NCBI RefSeq assembly: GCF_024055895.1
Contig: NZ_JAMXLE010000005.1
Location: 62,001-126,000, forward strand
DNA from: Rhizobium sp. L1K21
GTDB lineage: Bacteria > Pseudomonadota > Alphaproteobacteria > Rhizobiales > Rhizobiaceae
Direction of reading: 5' to 3'
DNA: 64,000 nt
The notes under the pieces are model-generated. The model saw only the letters and a list, made by a program, of their open reading frames with translations, had not been told where the DNA came from and searched no databases. Position 1 is the stretch's first letter. Every line of letters begins with the position of its first letter. This document shows, in pieces, positions 51,359 through 59,125 of this stretch. The translations under genes and the position numbers were made by a program.

Positions 51359-53467
51359 ATGACAAATGCGGTCAATACAAGCCTCCAGGGCGACATTTTC
51401 CTGATCGAAATCAACAACCCGCCGGTGAACGCGGCATCTGCTGCAGTGCGCGAGGGCGTAATAGATGCGATCAGGCAATTCGCCGCCGAGGACAAGGCCA
51501 AGGCTGCCGTGCTTTATGGCGCAGGCCGCACCTTCGTTGCCGGTGCCGATATCCGCGAATTCGGCAAGCTGCCGGCAGGCCCCATGCTGCCCGAGGTCGT
51601 GCAGATTGTTGAAGACAGCGAAAAACCGGTGGTCTGCATCATCCATGGCACCGCACTTGGCGGCGGGCTGGAGCTTGCGCTCGGCAGCCATGTCCGCGTG
51701 GCGCTGAAGGGCTCCAAGGTCGGTCTGCCGGAAGTGGCCATCGGTGTCATGCCAGGTGCCAGCGGCACCCAGCGCCTGCCCCGCCTCATCGGTTTCGAGG
51801 CCGCCGCCGAGATCATCGCGACCGGCCGCCAGGTTTCCGCCAAAGAAGCGCTGCAGCTCGGCATTGTTGACGCGATTGAAGACATGGACGACCCGAAAGC
51901 CGCCGGCATTGCCGCTGCGCGCCGGGTCATCGATCAGAACCTGCCTGTTCGCCGCCTGAGCAAAATGGACGAGAAAGTGCAGGCTCATAAAGGTGACACG
52001 GCCTTTTTCGATGCCATCCGCGCCGATGTGAAGAAAAAAGCCCGTGGCCAGATTGCCCCTGTGCGCGCGATCGATGCACTGGAAAACGCCGCCAATATGC
52101 CGTTCGACGAGGGCATGACGGCCGAGCGCGAGATCTTCATGGAGCTGATGAATTCAGACCAGAGCAAGGCGCTGCGCCATGCCTTCTTCGCAGAGCGCGA
52201 AGTGGCCAAAGTTCCCGAGCTTGCCAACGGCACGCCCAAGGAGATCAAGCAGGCCGGCGTGATCGGCGGCGGCACGATGGGGTCTGGCATCACGCTCTCC
52301 ATGCTGTTTGCCGGTATCCCGGTGACCATGGTGGAGCGCGACGAGGAAAGTGCTGCACGCGGCAAGGCCAATGTGCTGAAGGTTCTTGACGACGGCATCA
52401 AGAAGGGCCGCTATGACGAGGCCTATCGCGACAACCTGATGAACACGCTTTACAAGGTCACCACCGATTTTGAAGCGCTGGGTGATTGCGACATCATCAT
52501 TGAAGCCGCGTTCGAAATGCTGGAAGTGAAGCAGGACCTTTTCCGCACGCTGGACAAGGTGGCACGCAAGGACGCAATCCTCGCCTCCAACACCTCCTAT
52601 CTCGACATCAACAAGATCGCGTCGGTGACATCGCGGCCTGAAAATGTGCTGGGTCTCCACTTCTTCTCACCTGCCCATATCATGAAACTGCTGGAAGTGG
52701 TCGTCGCTGACAAGACCTCTGCGGATGCAGTCGCGACAGGTTTTGCGCTCGCCAAGAAACTGAAGAAGATCGGCGTCCGTGCCGGCGTTTGCGATGGCTT
52801 CATCGGCAACCGCATTCTGGAAGTTTACATGAAGGCGGCTGCCTTCATGGTGGAAGAAGGCACCAGCCCCTATGCCATCGACAAGGCCGTGGTCGGTTTT
52901 GGCTATCCGATGGGTCCGCACCAGATGGGCGATCTCGCCGGTCTCGATATCGGCCTCATGTCGCGCAAGCGCCGCATTGCGGAAGGCTATAAGGGCCGCT
53001 ACGCTTTTGAATATCTCGACTGGCTCGGCGAAAAGGGCGATCTCGGCCAGAAGACCGGACGCGGCTGCTATGACTATTCGGCTGACCCGCGCAAGGGCGC
53101 TGAAAACCCGGAATTCCTCGCAGCCATCGAGCAAATCAGAAAAGAAAAAGGCATTCCGCAAAAGGGCGAACTCTCGTCTGACGAAATCATGCGCCGCTAT
53201 ATGGCCGCGATGATCAATGAGGGCGCCAAGGTGGTGGAAGAAGGCATTGCCCTTCGCCCGCTCGACGTGGATATCGTCATGCTGTCCGGCTACGGTTCGC
53301 CCCGCTGGCGCGGCGGCCCCATGCACTATGCCGACACAATCGGCCTCGACAAGGTGCTGGCCGATCTGAACGAATTTGCCAAGGAAGACCCGGTGTTCTG
53401 GAAGCCGGCCAAACTGATTGAGGACCTCGTGGCCAAGGGCGAGAATTTTTCAAGCCTGAATGGCTGA
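51359..53467 (+). CDS. Bifunctional enoyl-CoA hydratase / 3-hydroxyacyl-CoA dehydrogenase
   Basis: Beta-oxidation protein of the FadB/FadJ/PimF type, 702 aa. Residues 1-~190 form the crotonase domain: GAGRTFVAGADIREFG and IHGTALGGGLELALGSHVR (oxyanion Gly), with Glu in GLPEVAIGVMPGASG. From ~295 comes the NAD+ domain AGVIGGGTMGSGITLSMLFA, catalytic His in LGLHFFSPAHIMKLLEVV and CDGFIGNRIL. It performs hydration of the enoyl-CoA and oxidation of the 3-hydroxyacyl-CoA. AGGAGAACCCA precedes the ATG. It is followed by thiolase and two acyl-CoA dehydrogenases, with repeats in every gap. Confidence 0.9.
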   Translation: MTNAVNTSLQGDIFLIEINNPPVNAASAAVREGVIDAIRQFAAEDKAKAAVLYGAGRTFVAGADIREFGKLPAGPMLPEVVQIVEDSEKPVVCIIHGTALGGGLELALGSHVRVALKGSKVGLPEVAIGVMPGASGTQRLPRLIGFEAAAEIIATGRQVSAKEALQLGIVDAIEDMDDPKAAGIAAARRVIDQNLPVRRLSKMDEKVQAHKGDTAFFDAIRADVKKKARGQIAPVRAIDALENAANMPFDEGMTAEREIFMELMNSDQSKALRHAFFAEREVAKVPELANGTPKEIKQAGVIGGGTMGSGITLSMLFAGIPVTMVERDEESAARGKANVLKVLDDGIKKGRYDEAYRDNLMNTLYKVTTDFEALGDCDIIIEAAFEMLEVKQDLFRTLDKVARKDAILASNTSYLDINKIASVTSRPENVLGLHFFSPAHIMKLLEVVVADKTSADAVATGFALAKKLKKIGVRAGVCDGFIGNRILEVYMKAAAFMVEEGTSPYAIDKAVVGFGYPMGPHQMGDLAGLDIGLMSRKRRIAEGYKGRYAFEYLDWLGEKGDLGQKTGRGCYDYSADPRKGAENPEFLAAIEQIRKEKGIPQKGELSSDEIMRRYMAAMINEGAKVVEEGIALRPLDVDIVMLSGYGSPRWRGGPMHYADTIGLDKVLADLNEFAKEDPVFWKPAKLIEDLVAKGENFSSLNG

Positions 53468-53510
53468 TTGATGGGTTGCGGGATGAGGAGGGGGCCTCCC
53501 CTTCCTTGTC

Positions 53511-53533
53511 ATCCTCGGGCTTGACCCGAGGAT
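53511..53533. repeat. Short palindromic repeat (ATCCTCGGG...CCCGAGGAT)
   Basis: ATCCTCGGG-CTTGA-CCCGAGGAT, 9-bp perfect arms. From memory, this is a common intergenic hairpin sequence in Hyphomicrobiales genomes. It lies in the 280-bp gap between the hydratase/dehydrogenase and thiolase genes, ahead of repeat copy D. Confidence 0.55.
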
Positions 53534-53614
53534 CCACACCCCAGCTTGCGTTTGGATGGTCTGGGCAAGCCCGGCCATGACGGAAACTGAGGCTATAAAA
53601 TGAAATTCGCGCCC

Positions 53615-53724
53615 CTTTCTCCCCTTGGGGAGAAATGTCCTGCAGGGACAATGAGGGGTTCTCACAATGACAGGGGGGAACCCCTCATCCGCCCTTCGGG
53701 CACCTTCTCCCCAAGGGGAGAAGA
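53615..53724. repeat. Palindromic intergenic repeat, complete (copy D)
   Basis: Left half TTCTCCCCTTGGGGAGAA with inner stem TGTCC-TGCA-GGGACA, ending GAGGGGTT; right half AACCCCTCATCCGCCC...TTCTCCCCAAGGGGAGAAG. The whole element can fold into one long hairpin. It lies 26 bp before the thiolase start. Confidence 0.85.
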
Positions 53725-53750
53725 AAGAAATTGAGCAAGGAGCAAAGAAG

Positions 53751-54932
53751 ATGCGGGAAGCCGTTATCGTATCCACCGCCCGCACGGGCATCACAAAAGC
53801 CTTTCGCGGTGAGCTGAACGCCACGCATGGGGCGGATTTCGGCGGCGCGGTTGCCAAGGCCGCCGTTGAGCGCGCAGGGATTGATCCGGAGCTGATCGAA
53901 GATGCGATCTTCGGCTGCGGCATGCCGGAAAGTGCCACCGGCGGCAATATTGCCCGCCATATCGGCGTGCGCGCAGGCCTGCCGCTTTCCATGACTGGCG
54001 GCACGGTGTCGCGCCATTGCGGCTCGGGCCTTTTTGCCGTTGCAGCCGCCGCCTCGCAGATCGCACAGAATGGCGCACCGGCCATGCTGGCGGGCGGTCT
54101 GGAATCCATCTCCATCGTCCAGAGCCACCTGAACATGTTCATGTATCAGAACGACTGGATGGTGGAACACAAGCCCGCCATGTACATGCCGATGATCGAG
54201 ACCGCCGACATTGTGGCGGCCCGCTATGGCGTTTCGCGCGAGGCTCAGGACGAATATGCCTATCAAAGCCAGATGCGGACTGCAGAAGCGCAAAAGGCAG
54301 GCCGATATGCCGACGAAATCATTGCCTTCACCACCAAGATGGGTGTGCAGGACAAGGAAACGAAGGAAATCACCTTCCACGAAGTGACCTTCGACAAGGA
54401 CGGCTGCAACCGGCCCTCAACGACGCTGGAAGGCCTGCAGAGCCTGGAGCCGGTGCGCGGTGCCGACCAGTTTGTGACGGCGGGCAATGCCTCCCAGCTT
54501 TCTGATGGCGCATCGGCCTCTGTGCTGATGGAAGCCAAGGAAGCCGAAAAGCGCGGCATTGAGCCGATGGGCGCGTTCCGCGGTTTTGTCACCGCCGGCT
54601 GCGAACCCGATGAAATGGGCATTGGCCCGGTTTTCGCCGTGCCGAAGCTTCTGGAGCGTAACGGCCTGAAGGTTGAAGATATCGGCCTTTGGGAACTGAA
54701 CGAAGCCTTTGCCTCGCAGGCACTTTACTGCCGCGACCGTTTGGGCATCGACCCGGAAATCTACAACGTCAACGGCGGCTCCATCTCCATCGGCCACCCT
54801 TATGGCATGACCGGCGCGCGTCAGGTCGGCCATGTGCTTTACGAGGGCAAGCGCCGTGGTATTAAGTATGCCGTTGTCACTATGTGTATTGCTGGCGGCC
54901 AGGGTGCCGCCGGTTTGATCGAAATTTATTGA
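53751..54932 (+). CDS. Acetyl-CoA acetyltransferase (thiolase)
   Basis: Degradative thiolase that cleaves 3-ketoacyl-CoA, 393 aa. Nucleophile Cys90 in SRHCGSGLFAVA, catalytic His in GGSISIGHPYGMTGARQ and the second Cys in MCIAGGQGAAG. ATG 53751 follows AAGGAGC; the frame upstream reads through the palindromic repeat. It is in line with the trifunctional-type gene before it and the acyl-CoA dehydrogenases after it, in the order also found in the pim operon of Rhodopseudomonas palustris (PimB-like position). Confidence 0.9.
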   Translation: MREAVIVSTARTGITKAFRGELNATHGADFGGAVAKAAVERAGIDPELIEDAIFGCGMPESATGGNIARHIGVRAGLPLSMTGGTVSRHCGSGLFAVAAAASQIAQNGAPAMLAGGLESISIVQSHLNMFMYQNDWMVEHKPAMYMPMIETADIVAARYGVSREAQDEYAYQSQMRTAEAQKAGRYADEIIAFTTKMGVQDKETKEITFHEVTFDKDGCNRPSTTLEGLQSLEPVRGADQFVTAGNASQLSDGASASVLMEAKEAEKRGIEPMGAFRGFVTAGCEPDEMGIGPVFAVPKLLERNGLKVEDIGLWELNEAFASQALYCRDRLGIDPEIYNVNGGSISIGHPYGMTGARQVGHVLYEGKRRGIKYAVVTMCIAGGQGAAGLIEIY

Positions 54933-54938
54933 GAAGGC

Positions 54939-55055
54939 CCCTTTCTCCCCTTGGGGAGAAATGTCGGGCGTAGCACGACAATGAGGGGTTCCAGGCGTTG
55001 TTGACAGAGAACCCCTCATCCGCCCTTCGGGCACCTTCTCCCCAAGGGGGAGAAG
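54939..55055. repeat. Palindromic intergenic repeat, complete (copy E)
   Basis: Left half TTCTCCCCTTGGGGAGAA with inner stem TGTCG/CGACA, right half AACCCCTCATCCGCCC...TTCTCCCCAAGGGGGAGAAGG (one extra G). It fills the gap between the thiolase and acyl-CoA dehydrogenase genes. Confidence 0.85.
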
Positions 55056-55080
55056 GCAGATATCGAAACAGGAGCCGAAA

Positions 55081-56277
55081 ATGGATCTAAGCTTTTCCCC
55101 CGAAGACCTGGCCTTTCAGGCCGAGGTGCGGGATTTCCTGAAAAAGGAACTGTCACCGAAGCTTGCCGACAAGGTGAAGCACAACAAGCACCTGAGCAAG
55201 GAAGACCTGACCGGCTGGCATGCCACGCTGAACAAGCGCGGCTGGCTGGCGCAGGACTGGCCGAAGAAATATGGCGGTGCGGAATGGACGCCGGTCCAGC
55301 AGCAGATTTTCAACGACGAAGCTGCTGCAGCGAATGCACCGCGCATCATTCCCTTCGGTTTGAAGATGCTGGCCCCTGTGCTGATGAAATTCGGCACCGA
55401 GGAGCAGAAGGCGCATTACCTGCCGCGCATTCTCGATGGCACGGACTGGTGGTGCCAGGGTTATTCCGAGCCGGGTGCGGGTTCCGACCTTGCCAGCTTG
55501 AAGACCCGCGCAGTGCGTGACGGCGATCACTATGTCATCAACGGCCAGAAGACCTGGACGACGCTTGCCCAATATGCCGACTGGATTTTCTGCCTCGTGC
55601 GCACCTCCACCGAGGGCAAGCCGCAGGAGGGCATTTCCTTCATTCTGGTGGATATGAAATCGCCCGGCATCACCGTGCGCCCGATCATTCTGCTGGAAGG
55701 CACGCATGAGGTGAACGAGGTCTTTTTCGACAATGTCCGCGTTCCCGCCGAAAACATGATCGGCGAGGAAAACAAGGGTTGGACCTATGCGAAATATCTT
55801 CTGACCCACGAGCGCACCAATATTGCCGGTGTGGATGCTTCCAAGGCAGCACTTGCCGAGGTGAAGAAGATTGCCGCGGCTGAGACCGTGCGTGGCGTGC
55901 CGCTTGCCGAAGACCCCTATTTCGCCCGCCGCATCGCGGAAGTGGAAATGGAACTCGACGCGCTCTCCACCACAAACCTGCGCGTGCTCTCTTCGCCGGA
56001 TGCGGCCTCGCAGGCCGGCCCGATCTCCTCCATGCTGAAAATCAAGGGAACGGAAATCCGTCAGGCGATCAACGATCTCTCCCGCCGCGCCATCGGCCCC
56101 TACGCCATGCCCTTCGTCTCCGAAGCGCTGGAAGAGGGCTATAATGGCGAGCCGGTGGGCCCCGATTACGCGCTCGGCGTCGCACCCGACTATTTCAACA
56201 ACCGCAAGATCACCATCTTCGGCGGCTCCAACGAAATCCAGCGGGGCATTATCTCCAAAATGGTGATGGGGCTTTGA
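55081..56277 (+). CDS. Acyl-CoA dehydrogenase (PimC-like, large subunit type)
   Basis: FAD-dependent acyl-CoA dehydrogenase, 398 aa. Landmarks: WWCQGYSEPGAGSDLASLKT, NGQKTWTTLAQYADWIFCLV, a middle beta domain with GTHEVNEVFFDNVRVPAENM, and the C-terminal FGGSNEIQRGIISKMVMGL. The length and the tandem arrangement with a second dehydrogenase are those of the pimeloyl-CoA dehydrogenase large/small pair. ACAGGAGCCGAAA precedes the ATG. It would introduce the alpha-beta double bond, probably as a heteromer with the next gene product. Confidence 0.88.
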   Translation: MDLSFSPEDLAFQAEVRDFLKKELSPKLADKVKHNKHLSKEDLTGWHATLNKRGWLAQDWPKKYGGAEWTPVQQQIFNDEAAAANAPRIIPFGLKMLAPVLMKFGTEEQKAHYLPRILDGTDWWCQGYSEPGAGSDLASLKTRAVRDGDHYVINGQKTWTTLAQYADWIFCLVRTSTEGKPQEGISFILVDMKSPGITVRPIILLEGTHEVNEVFFDNVRVPAENMIGEENKGWTYAKYLLTHERTNIAGVDASKAALAEVKKIAAAETVRGVPLAEDPYFARRIAEVEMELDALSTTNLRVLSSPDAASQAGPISSMLKIKGTEIRQAINDLSRRAIGPYAMPFVSEALEEGYNGEPVGPDYALGVAPDYFNNRKITIFGGSNEIQRGIISKMVMGL

Positions 56278-56285
56278 TCAGGTGG

Positions 56286-56401
56286 CCTTCTCCCCTTGGG
56301 GAGAAGTGCCGAGCATAGCGAGGCGATGAGGGGTTCCCTCTGAGCCGGTTTGAGAACCCCTCATCCGCCCTTTGGGCACCTTCTCCCCAAGGGGAGAAGG
56401 A
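56286..56401. repeat. Palindromic intergenic repeat, complete (copy F)
   Basis: Left half CTTCTCCCCTTGGGGAGAAG with a divergent inner stem (GCCGAGC...GCGAGGC), ending GAGGGGTT; right half AACCCCTCATCCGCCC...TTCTCCCCAAGGGGAGAAGG. It fills the gap between the two acyl-CoA dehydrogenase genes. Confidence 0.85.
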
Positions 56402-56418
56402 ATAACAGGACAACAAAA

Positions 56419-57558
56419 ATGGACTTTTCACATTCGGAAGAACGCCAGCTCTTTAAAGACATGGCAGCCCGCTATATTGCGGACAAATATAAGCTTGAAG
56501 CCCGCAACAAGGCGGCAGAAACAGAGACCGGATTTTCGCCGGATCATTGGGCGCAGTTTGCCGAACTCGGCCTTATTGGCGCGCTGTTTACCGAAGAGGC
56601 GGGCGGTTTCGGCGGTTCGCCATTCGATGTCACGGTGCTGTTCGAAGAACTTGGCCGCGGCCTTGTCAACGAGCCGCTGCTGGCAACCGCAGTTCTCGGC
56701 GGCGGGCTGATTGCAGACCTTGGCAATGATGCACAGAAGGCCGTTCTCGAAGAGGTGATTGCAGGCACGCATCAACTGGCCTTTGCTCATGGCGAGCCGA
56801 AGAGCCGCTATGACGCCAGCCATGTTGAAACCACTGCCGAATCCGGCCCCGGCAACGGCTATGTGCTGAATGGCGCGAAGGCTGTGGTGCTGAACGGCGG
56901 CAATGCCGATACACTGATCGTGTCGGCCCGCACATCTGGCAAGACCTGGGATGAAGACGGGATTTCGCTGTTCCTCGTACCCAAGGGTACGGCAGGTGTC
57001 AGCGTCCGGTCTTATCCCTCGATCGACGGCCTGCATGCCGCCGAAGTCACTCTGGACAAGGTTGAGCTTCCCGCAGATGCGCTTCTGGGTGAGGCCGGCA
57101 AGGCTTACCCTGCGATTGAAAAGGTTCTGGCACGCGGTGCCATGGCGCTGGCCTCCGAGGCTGTCGGTATCATGGAAGTCTGCCGCGACATGACCATCGA
57201 CTACTTGAAGACCCGTAAGCAGTTCGGTGTTGAAATCGGCCGCTTCCAGGCCCTCCAGCACCGCATGGCAACCGTTCTTCTGGAAATCGAGCAGGCTCGT
57301 TCTGCTGTGATCAATGCCGCCGGTCACTTCAACGAAAACCGTGTGGCGCGCGAGAGGGCCGTTTCCGCCGCCAAGACGCTTGCCGGAAAGGTGGGCAAAC
57401 TGGTGGCTGAAGAGGCAATCCAGATGCATGGCGGCATTGCCATGACGTGGGAATATGCCGTGGGCCACTTTGCCAAGCGCCTGATCATGATCGACCATCA
57501 GCTCGGCGATGTCGATTACCACACCGCCCGCTATGTGGCCCTTTCCAAGGCGGCTTGA
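56419..57558 (+). CDS. Acyl-CoA dehydrogenase (PimD-like, small subunit type)
   Basis: Second acyl-CoA dehydrogenase, 379 aa. N-terminal helical domain MDFSHSEERQLFKDMAARY, middle domain VLNGAKAVVLNGGNADTLIV, and C-terminal TRKQFGVEIGRFQALQHRMA and AIQMHGGIAMTWEYAVGH. The family's catalytic Glu region is replaced by HGGIAMTWEYAVGHFAKRL, as in the small-subunit group. The start is ATG 56419; the longer frame is read-through of repeat F. It ends the operon that began near 43.8 kb. Confidence 0.88.
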   Translation: MDFSHSEERQLFKDMAARYIADKYKLEARNKAAETETGFSPDHWAQFAELGLIGALFTEEAGGFGGSPFDVTVLFEELGRGLVNEPLLATAVLGGGLIADLGNDAQKAVLEEVIAGTHQLAFAHGEPKSRYDASHVETTAESGPGNGYVLNGAKAVVLNGGNADTLIVSARTSGKTWDEDGISLFLVPKGTAGVSVRSYPSIDGLHAAEVTLDKVELPADALLGEAGKAYPAIEKVLARGAMALASEAVGIMEVCRDMTIDYLKTRKQFGVEIGRFQALQHRMATVLLEIEQARSAVINAAGHFNENRVARERAVSAAKTLAGKVGKLVAEEAIQMHGGIAMTWEYAVGHFAKRLIMIDHQLGDVDYHTARYVALSKAA

Positions 57559-57625
57559 ACAAATCGCCAAGGAACTTTGTCGTGACTTGCCGGTTTCCCA
57601 CTCATAGGAAACCGGAGGTCACACC

Positions 57626-57796
57626 ATGACTGAGCACGACAGAAACAAGATGGCTGCCGAAATCGAACGGGTGGCCCGCGAAATCCGGCAGCTTGCCGAA
57701 GAAACAGACCCTGAGAAGAACCGGGAAAGCATCGACGCTGCACGTAACGTCGAGGACGCGCAACGCCATGCGCGCAGACAACACTCCCATTCATGA
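57626..57796 (+). CDS. Small charged protein of unknown function
   Basis: A 56-aa open frame starting MTEHDRNKMAAEIERVAREI and ending HARRQHSHS. It is preceded by ACCGGAGGTCACACC, an excellent ribosome-binding site, and followed by an intrinsic terminator, which is why I regard it as real. The sequence is hydrophilic and probably one or two long helices, with no cysteines and no membrane segment. It was not matched to a family. It may be transcribed from its own promoter in the 68-bp gap after the dehydrogenase gene. Confidence 0.65.
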   Translation: MTEHDRNKMAAEIERVAREIRQLAEETDPEKNRESIDAARNVEDAQRHARRQHSHS

Positions 57797-57822
57797 TTTG
57801 ACGCCGTAGAACATCACAGAAG

Positions 57823-57860
57823 ACGCGCTGAGGAACATTTCAATTCCCGGCGCGTTTTTT
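57823..57860 (+). terminator. Rho-independent terminator
   Basis: ACGCGC (57823-57828) pairs with GCGCGT (57850-57855), with an inner GGAA/TTCC stem, followed by TTTTTT. It ends the transcript of the small protein and possibly of the acyl-CoA dehydrogenase operon. Confidence 0.75.
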
Positions 57861-57981
57861 CGTGGTTCAGGCGGCGTTTCCGCCTCGCTCAAATGCCATG
57901 CTGACACCACCGCGCAGCCTGACATTTGGGCTCGAAAAGACACCACTGAGCACCGGCAAAAACAGATTGAGAGGGATCCCC

Positions 57982-58131
57982 ATGTCTGCCACCACTATCC
58001 TCCTGATAATCGTCATCCTGTTGCTGATCGGCGCATTGCCCACATGGCCGCACTCGCGCAACTGGGGCTATTACCCCTCCGGCGGTCTCGGCCTCCTGCT
58101 CATCATCGTGCTGATCATTCTCCTCTTGTGA
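57982..58131 (+). CDS. DUF3309-type small membrane protein
   Basis: Very short hydrophobic protein, 49 aa: MSATTILLIIVILLLIGALP, then the conserved TWPHSRNWGYYPSGGLGLLL and a second hydrophobic stretch to the end. This two-segment pattern with WPHSxxWGYYPSGG is the DUF3309 family, found widely in proteobacteria with unknown function. AGAGGG precedes the ATG. It stands alone. Confidence 0.85.
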   Translation: MSATTILLIIVILLLIGALPTWPHSRNWGYYPSGGLGLLLIIVLIILLL

Positions 58132-58233
58132 CGCATGCAGAAATCAACAGTCAAAGTGGTGCGGCGGCCATCCGGTCTGCCGCATTTCCTTTTTCAACCC
58201 CTTCAAACTGCCTTTCCAATAGTTATGCAAGTT

Positions 58234-58277
58234 CCTAAGTATTTTCTTGACGCTCGCCGTGCTGTCCTTTACTTAGG
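58234..58277 (+). promoter_or_regulatory. Promoter and operator half-sites of the arsR-type gene
   Basis: TTGACG (58247-58252), 17-bp spacer, TACTTA (58270-58275). CCTAAGTA (58234-58241) and TACTTAGG (58270-58277) are perfect inverted copies on either side of the -35/spacer. The -10 ends five bases before the ATG, so the transcript would be leaderless or nearly so. Confidence 0.7.
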
Positions 58278-58280
58278 TAT

Positions 58281-58628
58281 ATGGCTAAGTTTGATCACAA
58301 TCTGAACCGCATGTTTTCAGCCCTTGGCGACGAAACACGCCGTGCAGTTGTTGCAAGGCTTGCCCGCGGTCCGGCAAGCGTCAGCGAGCTTGCCGCATCT
58401 CACAAGATGGCGCTGCCATCCTTCATGGGACACCTGACCAAGCTGGAAGACGCGGGGCTCATTGCGACGTCGAAAGAGGGCCGCGTCCGCACATGCCGCC
58501 TGCTCAATGAAAATCTCACGCCGTTGAACAACTGGCTCGTTGAGCAGCAGCGGGTGTGGGAAAAACGGCTCGATCAGTTTGACACCTATGTCGAACAACG
58601 AGCAAGGGAGAGAAACGATGCAACTTGA
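58281..58628 (+). CDS. ArsR-family transcriptional regulator
   Basis: Winged-helix repressor, 115 aa. The pattern MFSALGDETRRAVVARLARGPASVSELAASHKMALPSFMGHLTKLEDAGLI is that of the SdpR-like ArsR group without the metal-binding Cys pairs. It is paired with an SRPBCC gene it overlaps by 11 bases; ArsR-SRPBCC pairs of this kind are common. ATG 58281 leaves almost no leader; an internal ATG at 58311 (MFSALGD) would also suit the family. It probably represses its own operon through the inverted half-sites upstream. Confidence 0.87.
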   Translation: MAKFDHNLNRMFSALGDETRRAVVARLARGPASVSELAASHKMALPSFMGHLTKLEDAGLIATSKEGRVRTCRLLNENLTPLNNWLVEQQRVWEKRLDQFDTYVEQRARERNDAT

Positions 58629-59100
58629 TCCGGAAACCGACCTCAGCTTCACGCGTCATGTGAAGGCACCCCGCGACCTCGTGTGGGAATGCTGGACCAC
58701 GCCGGAGCACATCATGCACTTCTTCGTGCCCAAACCGCATGGCGTGACAAGCTGCGAGATTGATCTGCGGGTTGGCGGACGGTTCAACACGGTGTTCAAC
58801 GTCGATGGCAATGAGATGGACAACAAGGGTGTTTATCTGGAGGTGATACCGGGTGAAAAACTTGTTTTCACGGACACATACAGTGAAGGCTGGAAACCTG
58901 CGCCCGATCCGTTCATGACTGCCATCATTCTGCTTTCAGACGCCGAAGACGGCGGCACCACCTACACAGTAATTGCCCGCCACCGAACCAGCGATGCGCG
59001 CAAGACCCATGAAGACATGGGCTTTTATGACGGTTGGGGCACGGTTGTGGACCAGCTCGAAGACTATGCCGCCGAACTGCAGAAGTCGCGCCCGGCATAA
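58618..59100 (+). CDS. SRPBCC (AHSA1-like) domain protein
   Basis: START-like ligand-binding domain of the Aha1/YndB group, 160 aa. It shows FTRHVKAPRDLVWECWTTPEH at the start, CEIDLRVGGRFNTVF, PGEKLVFTDTYSEGW and the closing helix GWGTVVDQLEDYAAEL. It is co-transcribed with the ArsR gene it overlaps. Such proteins bind small hydrophobic molecules; the ligand is unknown. Confidence 0.85.
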   Translation: MQLDPETDLSFTRHVKAPRDLVWECWTTPEHIMHFFVPKPHGVTSCEIDLRVGGRFNTVFNVDGNEMDNKGVYLEVIPGEKLVFTDTYSEGWKPAPDPFMTAIILLSDAEDGGTTYTVIARHRTSDARKTHEDMGFYDGWGTVVDQLEDYAAELQKSRPA

Positions 59101-59125
59101 GCACACGCGTGAAGGCTGTTGCACC

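Noticed and set aside
50114-51988. 624-codon minus-strand frame opposite the solute-binding protein
   Set aside because: Antisense shadow spanning two real genes and the gap between them.
53498-57000. CRISPR array suggested by the recurring palindromes
   Set aside because: Repeats are over 100 bp, irregularly spaced with whole genes between them, and internally palindromic; no spacers or cas genes.
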